Below the pieces are notes generated by a model. The model saw nothing but the letters and a program-made list of their open reading frames with translations. It had not been told where the DNA came from and ran no database searches. The translations under genes and the position numbers were made by a program. 64,000 nucleotides of DNA from an uncultured Eubacterium sp. (GTDB taxonomy: Bacteria; Bacillota; Clostridia; Oscillospirales; Acutalibacteraceae): the NCBI RefSeq assembly GCF_934561735.1, contig NZ_CAKTGT010000001.1, forward strand, positions 248,001 through 312,000, given 5' to 3'. The number at the start of each line of letters is the position of its first letter. The stretch's first letter is position 1. Below, piece after piece: positions 25,103 to 32,615 of the stretch.

Positions 25103-25149
25103 TGCGAAGCAAATACTACCGTGACTTGACAGGTTGATATAATCTGCCA
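25103..25149. repeat. Right 47-bp perfect direct repeat
   Basis: Identical to 20983-21029, including TGACTTGACAGG and the terminal TATAATCTGCCA. Only this half of the palindrome seen on the left is present. Together the copies bracket the HxlR-to-SirTM block. Confidence 0.85.
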
Positions 25150-25228
25150 CAAAAAAAGAGCTGAAAAATCAGCTCTTTTTTCTTTTTGTACAGCATAAAA
25201 AAGCGCCGTATTGCTACGACGCTTTTGC
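25150..25228. terminator. Two adjacent terminators
   Basis: AAAGAGCTGA/TCAGCTCTTT plus T6 (about 25153-25181) ends the SirTM operon. A second hairpin, AAAAGCGCCGTA/TACGACGCTTTT (about 25197-25226), ends the convergent surface-protein gene on the minus strand. Confidence 0.8.
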
Positions 25229-25264
25229 CTTGCTCGGAAGATGGAACAAGGGAACGCTATTCAA

Positions 25265-27229
25265 TTATCTGTTGTACTTTTTCTTTCTGCTGACAATCGT
25301 TGTAGCAAGGGCTGCGCCGCCGCTGGCAAACATCAGGGAAATCCACAGTGCAAGGTTGCTTGTATTTCCAGTCAGCGGACTCTTGTCGGATGTTCCCAGT
25401 TTAGTACTGGTAGGTTTTTTCTCAAGAGCAGCAATGGCATCTTCAATAGCCTTCGCCATTGCATCAACTTCGGATTGCTCCGTAATATTTTTACCACGGA
25501 CAACAGCATTGACAGCAGCGTCCACACCGGAGAAATCCTTGTAATCCTTCTTGTTCAAGGCATTTGCTTTTGCAATGGCTTCATCAACCTTAGTGTAATC
25601 AGCATCTTTGTATTGCAGGGCAGCAATGGCATCTTCAATAGCCTTCGCCATTGCATCCACTTCGGTCTGCTCCGTAAGGTTCTTACCACGGGTCACAGCA
25701 TTCACAGCGGCTTCCACGGCGGTGAAGTCCTTGTAGTTGTCCTTGTTCAGTGCATTTGCCTTGGCAATGGCTGCATCAACCTTTGTGTAATCAGCATCCT
25801 TCTTTGTGTAATCAGCATCCTTGTATTGCAGGGCAGCAATGGCATCTTCAATAGCCTTTGCCATTGCATCAACTTCGGATTGCTCCGTAATATTTTTACC
25901 ACGGACAACAGCACTGACGGCGGCTTCTACACCGGTGAAGTCCTTGTAGTTGTCTTTGTTCAGTGCATTTGCTTTGGCAATGGCTGCATCGACAGCTGTG
26001 TAATCAGCGGGGATATTATTGTCATCCCACACAAAAGTTGGATGACCGATTCCGGCAACCCATTCAATGCCCGAACCGGCATTGGTTTGCAAGCCAGCAA
26101 GGACATCTGCGGAGGTGAAGTTGGAGACAGCAGTGCCGCACGATGACTGGTCAAAGGTCGGGTCGGCACCCGCAGTACCTGCATCCCAATCAACCACCAG
26201 CTTAGTAACGGCAAAGTAATTGCCTTTATTATCAGGATATGTTTCTTCATTAAGCGTTACACCATCAGGAGGGGTATCCGGCCAAATGCAGTCGGTAACA
26301 TGGGTTTTTACAACAGCTGTAATCCAAGTGATATTGCCAGGCTCAGCGCCAGTGATGTTTTTTGTTGCAACTATGCAATTTTTGATTATTACACCAGGCT
26401 TGTTCCCAGAGAAGTTTTCAAAGTTTGCACCGAGAATACCACCTACAGCTGAATAGATATTATTGCAGGAAACAGAACCGCCAAACCAACAATCGGTAAT
26501 CGACGAGCTGTCCGCAGAGTTTTCCCACTGACCAATCAGCCCGCCAACGGTATCAACATCATCTTCATTGGACTCTGTACTGATAACCGTGGCGTCTGAG
26601 CCACAGCCTTTTACCTGTGTACTCCAAGTACATTGACCAATCAGCCCACCAACGAACTTGTTGCCAACATTGTTTTCTATTTTTCCGCTTGTGTAGCAGT
26701 TTTCAACGGTGCCGCCATTGACCCAATCCGCCAAAATGCCGGCAATTAATGAATCATCATTTGAGGCAATATCAGCGTCTATAACAAGTAAATTCTTTAA
26801 TGTACCACCGTCAGAAACAACTCCGAAAAGTCCATTTCGAACAAGTTCGTCCCCAGTATAGTGATGGTACAGATTCATGATTTTATGATGTTGCCCATCA
26901 AAGGTACCAGCAAAATGTCTGACAAAGTTATCACCATTTCCAATGGGGGTCCACTGGGTGCCGGATAAGTCGAGGTCATTATCTAAGTAAATCGTTTTTC
27001 CTCCAAATGATACAGGTGTAGCTTTGTCATTGACCAGCTGTGCCAAGCCAGCCAGCTGTTCAGCCGTTGAAATATGGTATTCCGAAGCATCGGGCGCACT
27101 CGTATACCAACTTGTGTCTGCTGTGCCGTCCCAATTATCTACTGAAGTTCCTTCAGCAAACGCTGTCATCGGAACAAGTGCCATCACAAGGCACAACGCA
27201 AGCAGAAGGCTTAGAAGTTTCTTCTTCAT
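25265..27229 (-). CDS. Cell-wall surface protein with FIVAR repeats and SPLTG sorting signal
   Basis: A 654-residue exported protein. A signal peptide (1-27, ending TAFA) is followed by a beta-rich ~360-residue region with GLUG-like motifs (SAEQLAGLAQLVN, GLFGVVSDGGTLKNLLV, FVGGLIGQC), then three near-identical ~65-residue FIVAR units (VDAAIAKANALNKDNYKDF to MAKAIEDAIAALQYK). The C-terminus has SPLTGN, a hydrophobic helix and RKKKYNR, a typical class of sortase sorting signal with Ser in place of Leu. Adhesion or glycan binding is the likely role. GGAGGA is correctly spaced for the ATG at 27229, not 27235. The repeats are nearly identical at DNA level, so copy number may vary. Confidence 0.86.
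   Translation of the reverse strand: MKKKLLSLLLALCLVMALVPMTAFAEGTSVDNWDGTADTSWYTSAPDASEYHISTAEQLAGLAQLVNDKATPVSFGGKTIYLDNDLDLSGTQWTPIGNGDNFVRHFAGTFDGQHHKIMNLYHHYTGDELVRNGLFGVVSDGGTLKNLLVIDADIASNDDSLIAGILADWVNGGTVENCYTSGKIENNVGNKFVGGLIGQCTWSTQVKGCGSDATVISTESNEDDVDTVGGLIGQWENSADSSSITDCWFGGSVSCNNIYSAVGGILGANFENFSGNKPGVIIKNCIVATKNITGAEPGNITWITAVVKTHVTDCIWPDTPPDGVTLNEETYPDNKGNYFAVTKLVVDWDAGTAGADPTFDQSSCGTAVSNFTSADVLAGLQTNAGSGIEWVAGIGHPTFVWDDNNIPADYTAVDAAIAKANALNKDNYKDFTGVEAAVSAVVRGKNITEQSEVDAMAKAIEDAIAALQYKDADYTKKDADYTKVDAAIAKANALNKDNYKDFTAVEAAVNAVTRGKNLTEQTEVDAMAKAIEDAIAALQYKDADYTKVDEAIAKANALNKKDYKDFSGVDAAVNAVVRGKNITEQSEVDAMAKAIEDAIAALEKKPTSTKLGTSDKSPLTGNTSNLALWISLMFASGGAALATTIVSRKKKYNR
25430..26010 (-). 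repeat. Three tandem FIVAR-coding DNA repeats
   Basis: Units of ~195-220 bp encode the FIVAR modules. The segments GCAGCAATGGCATCTTCAAT and CAGTGCATTTGC-type blocks recur nearly unchanged. A short extra duplication of the codons for DADYTK lies between the first and second units, which suggests slippage or recombination. Confidence 0.75.
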
Positions 27230-27708
27230 TTTCATTCCTCCAAAATAATTCTATCCGCTATTTACTTCCTCCGACAGCGGACACGCCGGAGAAGATAGAA
27301 GGTTTAACCGGAAAAGATAGAATACTCAATCCCACATGAAATACATGTTCATTATTGCAAAATTCTTCCATCCCGGTTTCATAACCTCCGCAATGTCGCA
27401 TAGGCAAAGGACAAGGATGTCAATCCGACCGTTGTTTCTGCGTCATCTCATTCATATGGTTTTCCACTTTCTTTCAGCAAGCTGCATCAGACCCTTTTTT
27501 GCCGAATATAATCTATCATAATATATTATAGCATAGCCCCTTTTCATAAATCAAGTACCTTGAAAAGTAATTTAAATTCAACATACAATCTTTAGTATAG
27601 ATAAAATACCAATGGCTGGCGTTTTCTATAAAGAGTTTAGAAAAGACTAAGTATAATTGCTCTCGCTCTATAACTGAGTGAGGGCAATTTGTTTTGTTAA
27701 CAATCCAT
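27230..27708. other. Long 5' region of the surface-protein gene and gene-free DNA
   Basis: A minus-strand promoter (TTGATT 27549-27554, 18-bp spacer, TATAAT 27525-27530) implies a ~290-nt leader for the surface-protein gene; I see no known riboswitch in it. At 27653-27690 a good hairpin (AATTGC, CTC arms and matching GAG, GCAATT) followed by T-rich DNA is a terminator. Just before it, an ATG frame reading MAGVFYKEFRKD then stop resembles a short piece of a DUF2871-type membrane protein and may be a gene remnant. Nothing else is supported. Confidence 0.5.
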
Positions 27709-27738
27709 TTGACTTGCAGATACCTTTAATGGTATAAT
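27709..27738 (+). promoter_or_regulatory. Promoter of the SLOG leader RNA
   Basis: TTGACT (27709-27714), an 18-bp spacer and TATAAT (27733-27738). The predicted start (~27745) coincides with the beginning of the first stem of the leader RNA. Confidence 0.75.
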
Positions 27739-27743
27739 CATCT

Positions 27744-27920
27744 TGCGACGAAAATTTTATAGTATTTTTAAGTTTTGAAAACCCGAGCGTGGCTTTTTAT
27801 CTTTTGATAAAAACACACGCTTCTTTGTCATACGCTTGGGTTTTCCAGACTATGAAATTTTCGTCGCAGAAAGTTTGAAGCAAGTGTTTTTTGGGCGTAG
27901 CTTCGGCTACGCTCTTTTTG
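27744..27920 (+). ncRNA. Structured leader RNA with terminator before the SLOG gene
   Basis: A 20-bp outer stem joins 27744-27763 to 27849-27868 (one G-U pair). An inner stem joins AAAACCC-G-AGCGT (27778-27790) to TACGCTTGGGTTTT (27831-27844). The apical part has TTTTTATC/GATAAAAA and a second ACGCTT that could pair with the same AGCGT strand, giving two alternative folds. A terminator (GGCGTAGC-TTCG-GCTACGC then T5, about 27893-27919) follows, then the gene. This has the shape of an attenuator or riboswitch. I do not recognise a known class. Confidence 0.62.
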
Positions 27921-27939
27921 CTTTTCTGCGGTGATTTCA

Positions 27940-28452
27940 ATGGATTATAAAAGCCAAACATGTTGTTTTACAGGGCATCGCAACATTGCCCCATATACGC
28001 TCGACACGGTCTTTGAACAGACTAAGGCTATCGTTACCCTACTCGTTTCTAAAGGTTACAAATACTTCGGCACAGGCGGTGCTTTGGGGTTTGATACCAT
28101 TGCTGCACAGGCTGTTTTGTCGGTAAAAGAAACTCATCCCGAAGTTAAACTCATTTTAGTGTTGCCATGTGAAAATCAAACGAAATATTGGAAGCAAGAA
28201 GATATTGATGTGTATAATGATATTAAGTTGAGAGCTGATAAGGTGAAAGTTCTTGCTCCGCATTACTATAACGGATGTATGCAAAAAAGAAACAGACACC
28301 TTGTTGATTGTAGTTCTGCTTGCATTTGTTTTCTTACAAAGCACGAGGGCGGCACGGCATATACTGTTGATTATGCAAAACAAAAGGGTCTTGATATAAT
28401 AAATGTTGTTGAAAAACAGACAAAATCCGTGAAGAATTACAAAAAAGAATAA
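27940..28452 (+). CDS. SLOG-family protein (DUF1273/YpsA-like)
   Basis: A 170-residue Rossmann-like SLOG (DprA/LOG) protein of the DUF1273/YpsA group: CCFTGHRNIAPYT at the start, the glycine-rich FGTGGALGFDTIAAQAV, LVLPCENQ and LTKHEGGTAYTVDYA. SLOG proteins bind nucleotides or nucleotide-derived signals; many sit in mobile or stress contexts and their ligand is usually unknown. The start is read as the ATG at 27940, with GGTGAT upstream. It is preceded by a structured leader with a terminator, so expression is probably conditional. It stands alone, ending at a terminator near 28486. Confidence 0.85.
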   Translation: MDYKSQTCCFTGHRNIAPYTLDTVFEQTKAIVTLLVSKGYKYFGTGGALGFDTIAAQAVLSVKETHPEVKLILVLPCENQTKYWKQEDIDVYNDIKLRADKVKVLAPHYYNGCMQKRNRHLVDCSSACICFLTKHEGGTAYTVDYAKQKGLDIINVVEKQTKSVKNYKKE

Positions 28453-28485
28453 ATTGATGTCGGTGAAATAAATGCTCTTGATTAA

Positions 28486-28516
28486 AAAAACGAGCCAAAT
28501 TAAGGCTCGTTTTTAT
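28486..28516 (+). terminator. Terminator of the SLOG gene
   Basis: AAAACGAGCC pairs with GGCTCGTTTT around a seven-base loop, followed by TTATTG. Confidence 0.8.
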
Positions 28517-28569
28517 TGTCCGCTTTTTACTGATTTGTATATGTGCAAAGTTCGGTTTTTGATGTTGAT

Positions 28570-29376
28570 TTATTTTCCTATGGCTTTATTCATACTTCCC
28601 TGAATATAACCGTTAAGGTCAAGGGTTATGTAGTCAAAGCCGTAGGTTTTAAGTGTTTCGTTGATTTTGTCTTTGTTGTCAAGCACCGCTTGCATTTGCG
28701 GTTTTTCAACCTCAATTCGGGCGGTTTTGCCGTGCAGGCGTACACGCACCTGATTAAATCCGAGGTTAATCAGCATTTGCTCGGCTTTGTCAATCATTAT
28801 CAGCTTGTCTTCGGTTATGGTGTCGCCGTATTCAAGGCGTGTTGCAAGGCAGGCGAGGGAGGGCTTTTGGGCGGTTTTCAAATTCAGTTTTGCCGAAAGT
28901 TTTCGTATTTCCGCCTTTGTCAGTTCTGCCTGTCTGAGCGGACTGATAACTCCCAATTCCTTTATTGCCCTCATTCCCGGGCGGTAATCGTTGTCGTCAT
29001 CAAGGTTTGAACCCTCAAAAACACAGTCGCAGTTTTGCTCCTCGGCAATTCTGCAAATTTCCGTAAAAATTGCTTTTTTGCATATGTAACACCTGTCCGG
29101 CGGGTTGGAGCAAAATCCCGGAATTTCAAGCTGGTTAATGTTGAATTTTATTTGCTTTATGCCTTCACTTTTGCAAAACTCGATTGATTCGTTTTGCTCC
29201 CTTTCGGGGAATGCAACAGAGCACGCCGTGATTGCGATTACATTTTCTTTTCCGAGTGTATCCGCACAGATTTTGAGCAAAAGCGTGCTGTCAACGCCCG
29301 ATGAAAATGCAACGGCAACCCTGCCGTGCTCCGTGATTATTCTGTTTAATTCTCGTTCTTTTTCGGTCAGGTTCAT
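28570..29376 (-). CDS. larE: LarE-type ATP-dependent sulfurtransferase
   Basis: A 268-residue PP-loop enzyme of the LarE family, which inserts sulfur into the pyridinium dithiocarboxylate part of the nickel-pincer cofactor. The PP-loop reads SSGVDST (25-31). Cys176 in KPSLACLATR matches the sacrificial cysteine of the lactobacillar enzyme, and an extra CxxC (Cys96/Cys99, PDRCYICKK) suggests the three-cysteine, iron-sulfur version instead. No larB or larC is in the window, so a different sulfur-transfer role remains possible. It overlaps the upstream membrane-protein gene by 4 bp (ATGA). Confidence 0.8.
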   Translation of the reverse strand: MNLTEKERELNRIITEHGRVAVAFSSGVDSTLLLKICADTLGKENVIAITACSVAFPEREQNESIEFCKSEGIKQIKFNINQLEIPGFCSNPPDRCYICKKAIFTEICRIAEEQNCDCVFEGSNLDDDNDYRPGMRAIKELGVISPLRQAELTKAEIRKLSAKLNLKTAQKPSLACLATRLEYGDTITEDKLIMIDKAEQMLINLGFNQVRVRLHGKTARIEVEKPQMQAVLDNKDKINETLKTYGFDYITLDLNGYIQGSMNKAIGK

Positions 29377-30053
29377 TTGTTTTTCTTCTTTTTGTTACGC
29401 AAAATAATCATAAATATCATACCGAAAATGCCGCCGATTGCGTTCATCATCATATCGGTCATGGTGTCAACAAGTCCCAAATAACCGTATTCGTTGTGGT
29501 ATTTTGTGATGTCGATATTGGCGGTTTCCGCTCCGTATTTTGAAAGCTGAAGATTTGTGCCGTGGAGCGAATCCATCAAAAATTCGTAAAATTCCCAACC
29601 TACGGCAATCGAGAGTGCAAACATTATGCTGAAAAGTGCGGCGAGTGTGGCGGCACATTGCCCTTTTTTACGCTGAATAATTACGGCAAAATCGTAGCCG
29701 AACACGGCACAGACGATACCGCTTAAAATGTGCATAAAGTTGTCAAACCAACTGATTTCGTCAAACAGTTTAAAATACGAGCCGAATACAATGCCTATAA
29801 AGATTATTAAATTAAGCATTGTTTGGCTGAGCGGCGGAACTTCGATAATAAAACTTGTGTGCCCGAAAATCTGAAACATATCCCATAAATGCGAAAATAT
29901 AAAGCAAAAAATGCTTTCAAATCCCATCACAACATCGCCCGTAACAAAGCTGTATGTTGCACACACAAGCATGGATATTCTTACAATTATCCAAAATACC
30001 AGCTGTGCTTTCGGAATTTCATTAATCGGGTCTTTTCTCAATTTATATTTCAT
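29373..30053 (-). CDS. Polytopic membrane protein, DUF2238/YjdF-like
   Basis: A 226-residue protein with about six membrane helices. Conserved-looking motifs WFDNFMHILSG, AVGWEFYEFLMD and DTMTDMMMNAIGG resemble the DUF2238 (YjdF) family, whose function is unknown. The motifs place His, Glu and Asp residues near the membrane, which could bind a metal or act catalytically. AGAGG precedes the ATG at 30053. It is co-transcribed with the LarE-like gene (4-bp overlap). Confidence 0.7.
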   Translation of the reverse strand: MKYKLRKDPINEIPKAQLVFWIIVRISMLVCATYSFVTGDVVMGFESIFCFIFSHLWDMFQIFGHTSFIIEVPPLSQTMLNLIIFIGIVFGSYFKLFDEISWFDNFMHILSGIVCAVFGYDFAVIIQRKKGQCAATLAALFSIMFALSIAVGWEFYEFLMDSLHGTNLQLSKYGAETANIDITKYHNEYGYLGLVDTMTDMMMNAIGGIFGMIFMIILRNKKKKNK

Positions 30054-30187
30054 ATTTAACCTCTGTGCAGTGATATATAATATAATATGTATAAATCAAA
30101 GGATTTATTTGCCCCATGGCTTTTTTAACAAATAATTATGAATATTATATAACATATTTATATATACTTCAATAAAATTTTGAAAGA

Positions 30188-30225
30188 AAAACACGGCAAC
30201 GGGTAAATCGCTGCCGTGCTTTTAA
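30188..30225 (-). terminator. Terminator of cysK
   Basis: On the minus strand, GCACGGCA pairs with TGCCGTGT around a ~13-base loop, followed by T5. Confidence 0.75.
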
Positions 30226-30245
30226 TGTATTTGTATTTGGAGGGA

Positions 30246-31175
30246 TTATTTTGCAAGCATTGGAGTTGAAAGGTATCTGTCGCCTGAATCGGGAAGAATA
30301 ACAACGATGTTTTTGCCCTTGTTTTCAGGACGCTTTGCAACCTGTGCCGCAGCCCAAAGAGCCGCACCCGAGCTGATACCTACCAAAGCACCTTCAAGTG
30401 ATGGGAATTTTGCACCGTATTCAAACGCTGCTTCGTTTGGTACTGTGATAACTTCGTCATATACCTTTGTGTCAAGAGTGTCGGGAACAAAGCCTGCACC
30501 GATACCCTGAATTTTGTGTGCGCCGCTCTTACCTGTTGTAAGAACCGGTGAAGTTTCAGGTTCAAGAGCGATAACCTGAACATCCTGGTTTTGCTCCTTG
30601 AGGTATTTACCTGTGCCGGATACAGTACCGCCTGTGCCGACACCTGCAATAAAGATGTCTACCTTGCCGTCAAGGTCGTTCCAAATTTCAGGACCTGTGG
30701 TTTCGTAGTGAGCCTTAGGGTTAACAGGGTTTGAGAATTGACCTGCAATGATTGAATTCGGAGTTTCTTTTTGCAATTCTTCGGCTTTGGCGATTGCACC
30801 CTTCATACCGAGTGTTGCGTCTGTGAGCACAAGCTCGGCACCGTAAGCTTTCATGAGGTTTCTTCTTTCAACGCTCATTGATTCGGGCATTGTGATGATT
30901 ACCTTAAAACCTTTTGCGGCTGCATATGATGCAATGCCGATGCCTGTATTGCCCGATGTAGGCTCAATGATTGTTGCACCTTCTTTGAGCTTGCCCGATG
31001 CAACAGCGTCATCGATGATTGCTCTTGCGATTCTGTCTTTAACCGAACCTGCCGGGTTAAAGTATTCAAGCTTTGCGTATACATTTGCTTCAAGGCCGTA
31101 TGCCTTTTCAAAATTGTTTACCTTTACAAGCGGTGTGTTGCCGATGGTGTCGGCTACTGATTGATAGAGTGCCAT
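30246..31175 (-). CDS. cysK: Cysteine synthase A (O-acetylserine sulfhydrylase)
   Basis: A 309-residue PLP enzyme that makes cysteine from O-acetylserine and sulfide. Lys46 in FNPAGSVKDRIA is the PLP lysine, TSGNTGIGIA binds the phosphate/substrate, and GTGGTVSGTGKYLK and IQGIGAGFVP are further family motifs. The length is standard. AGAAGG lies upstream. Its promoter (31259-31287) overlaps a CCTAT-N4-ATAG-like palindrome that may bind an Rrf2/CymR-type regulator, the usual controller of cysteine genes in Firmicutes; that regulator is not in the window. Confidence 0.95.
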   Translation of the reverse strand: MALYQSVADTIGNTPLVKVNNFEKAYGLEANVYAKLEYFNPAGSVKDRIARAIIDDAVASGKLKEGATIIEPTSGNTGIGIASYAAAKGFKVIITMPESMSVERRNLMKAYGAELVLTDATLGMKGAIAKAEELQKETPNSIIAGQFSNPVNPKAHYETTGPEIWNDLDGKVDIFIAGVGTGGTVSGTGKYLKEQNQDVQVIALEPETSPVLTTGKSGAHKIQGIGAGFVPDTLDTKVYDEVITVPNEAAFEYGAKFPSLEGALVGISSGAALWAAAQVAKRPENKGKNIVVILPDSGDRYLSTPMLAK

Positions 31176-31258
31176 AATAAATTTCCTTCTTTCATTTGAT
31201 TGGGATTATCGCCCGGGTGAAAGCCGAGGTTCATCTCGTTTTGTTTTGTTGTGAACTC

Positions 31259-31294
31259 ATAATATCACACAATACCCACTATGTCAATAGGTTT
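31259..31294 (-). promoter_or_regulatory. cysK promoter and candidate Rrf2/CymR site
   Basis: On the minus strand a perfect TTGACA (31282-31287), a 17-bp spacer and TATTAT (31259-31264). CCTATTGACATAGTGGG spans the -35 box as an imperfect palindrome. Operator identity is inferred. Confidence 0.65.
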
Positions 31295-31452
31295 TGTGGA
31301 ATTTCTTAAAATTTTTTTCAAAACACCCTTTTTCGGAAATATATAATGTATATATAATTAATATAATGATAAATAATAAATCAGCTTTTGCATAGAAAAT
31401 CAAAGAAAAACAGAGAAAACAAGAGCAAGTACAAATTATTTTAATTTAGGTG

Positions 31453-31481
31453 TTGACTATTTTTTTTCTTTGTGGTAGTAT
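31453..31481 (+). promoter_or_regulatory. rplM-rpsI promoter
   Basis: TTGACT (31453-31458), a 17-bp spacer and TAGTAT (31476-31481), giving a leader of about 60 nt. No known r-protein binding fold was recognised in it. Confidence 0.7.
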
Positions 31482-31550
31482 ATCGGAGCAATCAAAAATG
31501 ATTTGGATTTATGAATCAAAAGATTAAGAATTTATTCGGAGGAAAAGATT

Positions 31551-31979
31551 ATGTCAACATTTATGCCAAAAGCTGACGAAATCGAACGCGCATGGTATGT
31601 TATTGATGCTGCTGACAAGCCACTCGGCCGTGTAGCTGCAGAGGCTGCCGCTCTTCTCAGAGGCAAGCACAAGCCAATCTTCATGCCAAATGTAGACTGT
31701 GGCGATTTTGTTATCATCATTAACACAGACAAGGCTGTTCTTACAGGCAACAAGCTCAACAAGAAGCATTACTATCATCACTCAGGTTACATCGGAAACC
31801 TCAAGGATGTTAAGTACGGCACACTTATGAAGGAAAAGAGCGATTTCGCTATGCAACTTGCTGTAAAGGGTATGATTCCTGATACAACACTCGGCAGAAA
31901 GCAGCTCACAAGATGCAGAATTTACAAGAACGCAGACCACAAGCATGAGGCTCAGAAGCCTGTTGCTTACGAATTATAA
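31551..31979 (+). CDS. rplM: Ribosomal protein L13
   Basis: 142 residues, full-length large-subunit protein uL13. Typical motifs are WYVIDAADKPLGRVA, LLRGKHKPIF, KAVLTGNKL and GMIPDTTLGRKQLTRCRIY. GGAGGA precedes the ATG. It is followed after 16 bp by rpsI, the universal rplM-rpsI arrangement. Translation acts in the cytoplasm as part of the 50S subunit. Confidence 0.98.
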   Translation: MSTFMPKADEIERAWYVIDAADKPLGRVAAEAAALLRGKHKPIFMPNVDCGDFVIIINTDKAVLTGNKLNKKHYYHHSGYIGNLKDVKYGTLMKEKSDFAMQLAVKGMIPDTTLGRKQLTRCRIYKNADHKHEAQKPVAYEL

Positions 31980-31995
31980 GGGAGGTATATAGATT

Positions 31996-32394
31996 ATGTA
32001 CGAATCAAATCCTTATTTCTATGGAACAGGCAGACGCAAGGAGTCTGTTGCTCGTGTACGTGTATATGCAGGTACAGGTAAAATTATCATCAACGACAGA
32101 GATATTGACGATTACTTCGGTCTTGATACACTCAAGCTCATCGTTCGTCAGCCTCTCGCTCTTACAGAAACAACAGAAAAGTTCGACATCGTTTGCCGCG
32201 TAAACGGCGGTGGTGTTTCAGGTCAGGCAGGCGCAATCCGTCACGGCCTTTCAAGAGCTCTTCTTCAGTATGACGAATCACTTCGTCCTGCACTCAAGAA
32301 GGCAGGCTTCCTCACTCGTGACCCACGTATGAAGGAAAGAAAGAAATACGGTCTCAAAGCCGCTCGTCGTGCACCACAGTTCTCAAAGAGATAA
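31996..32394 (+). CDS. rpsI: Ribosomal protein S9
   Basis: 132 residues, full-length small-subunit protein uS9. YGTGRRKESVARVR opens the fold, GGGVSGQAGAIRHGLSRAL is the core motif, and the C-terminal RKKYGLKAARRAPQFSKR tail, which reaches the P-site tRNA, is intact. GGGAGG precedes the ATG. It is co-transcribed with rplM. Confidence 0.98.
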   Translation: MYESNPYFYGTGRRKESVARVRVYAGTGKIIINDRDIDDYFGLDTLKLIVRQPLALTETTEKFDIVCRVNGGGVSGQAGAIRHGLSRALLQYDESLRPALKKAGFLTRDPRMKERKKYGLKAARRAPQFSKR

Positions 32395-32410
32395 TTACAT
32401 TATTTCATTC

Positions 32411-32446
32411 AACAACGCTTTCATTTCGGAAGCGTTGTTTTTCTTT
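32411..32446 (+). terminator. rplM-rpsI terminator
   Basis: AACAACGCTT (32411-32420) pairs with AAGCGTTGTT (32430-32439), then a T-rich tract. A second hairpin, AAGGCA/TGCCTT with a T tract, lies near 32528-32555. Confidence 0.8.
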
Positions 32447-32615
32447 TGAATGAGTTACATATCTCTTTGTTCCTGTGGGTCCTCGCAACGCAGTTGCTGC
32501 GGCGGAGCTAATTATTTCTCAAATTCAAGGCATTCCTTACGGAGTGCCTTTTTCTTATTGTAAATTAATGCTTTTTATGATACATTATAAATATGAATGT
32601 TAAGGGGGTGGCAAT

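Noticed and set aside
25430..26010. Possible CRISPR array from regularly spaced repeats
   Set aside because: Units are ~195 bp, coding and without unique spacers; they encode FIVAR modules. No CRISPR array or cas gene was seen in the window.
25211..26146. 311-codon plus-strand frame opposite the FIVAR repeats
   Set aside because: Its repeats (LRHCINFGLL) simply mirror the FIVAR-coding repeats on the other strand.
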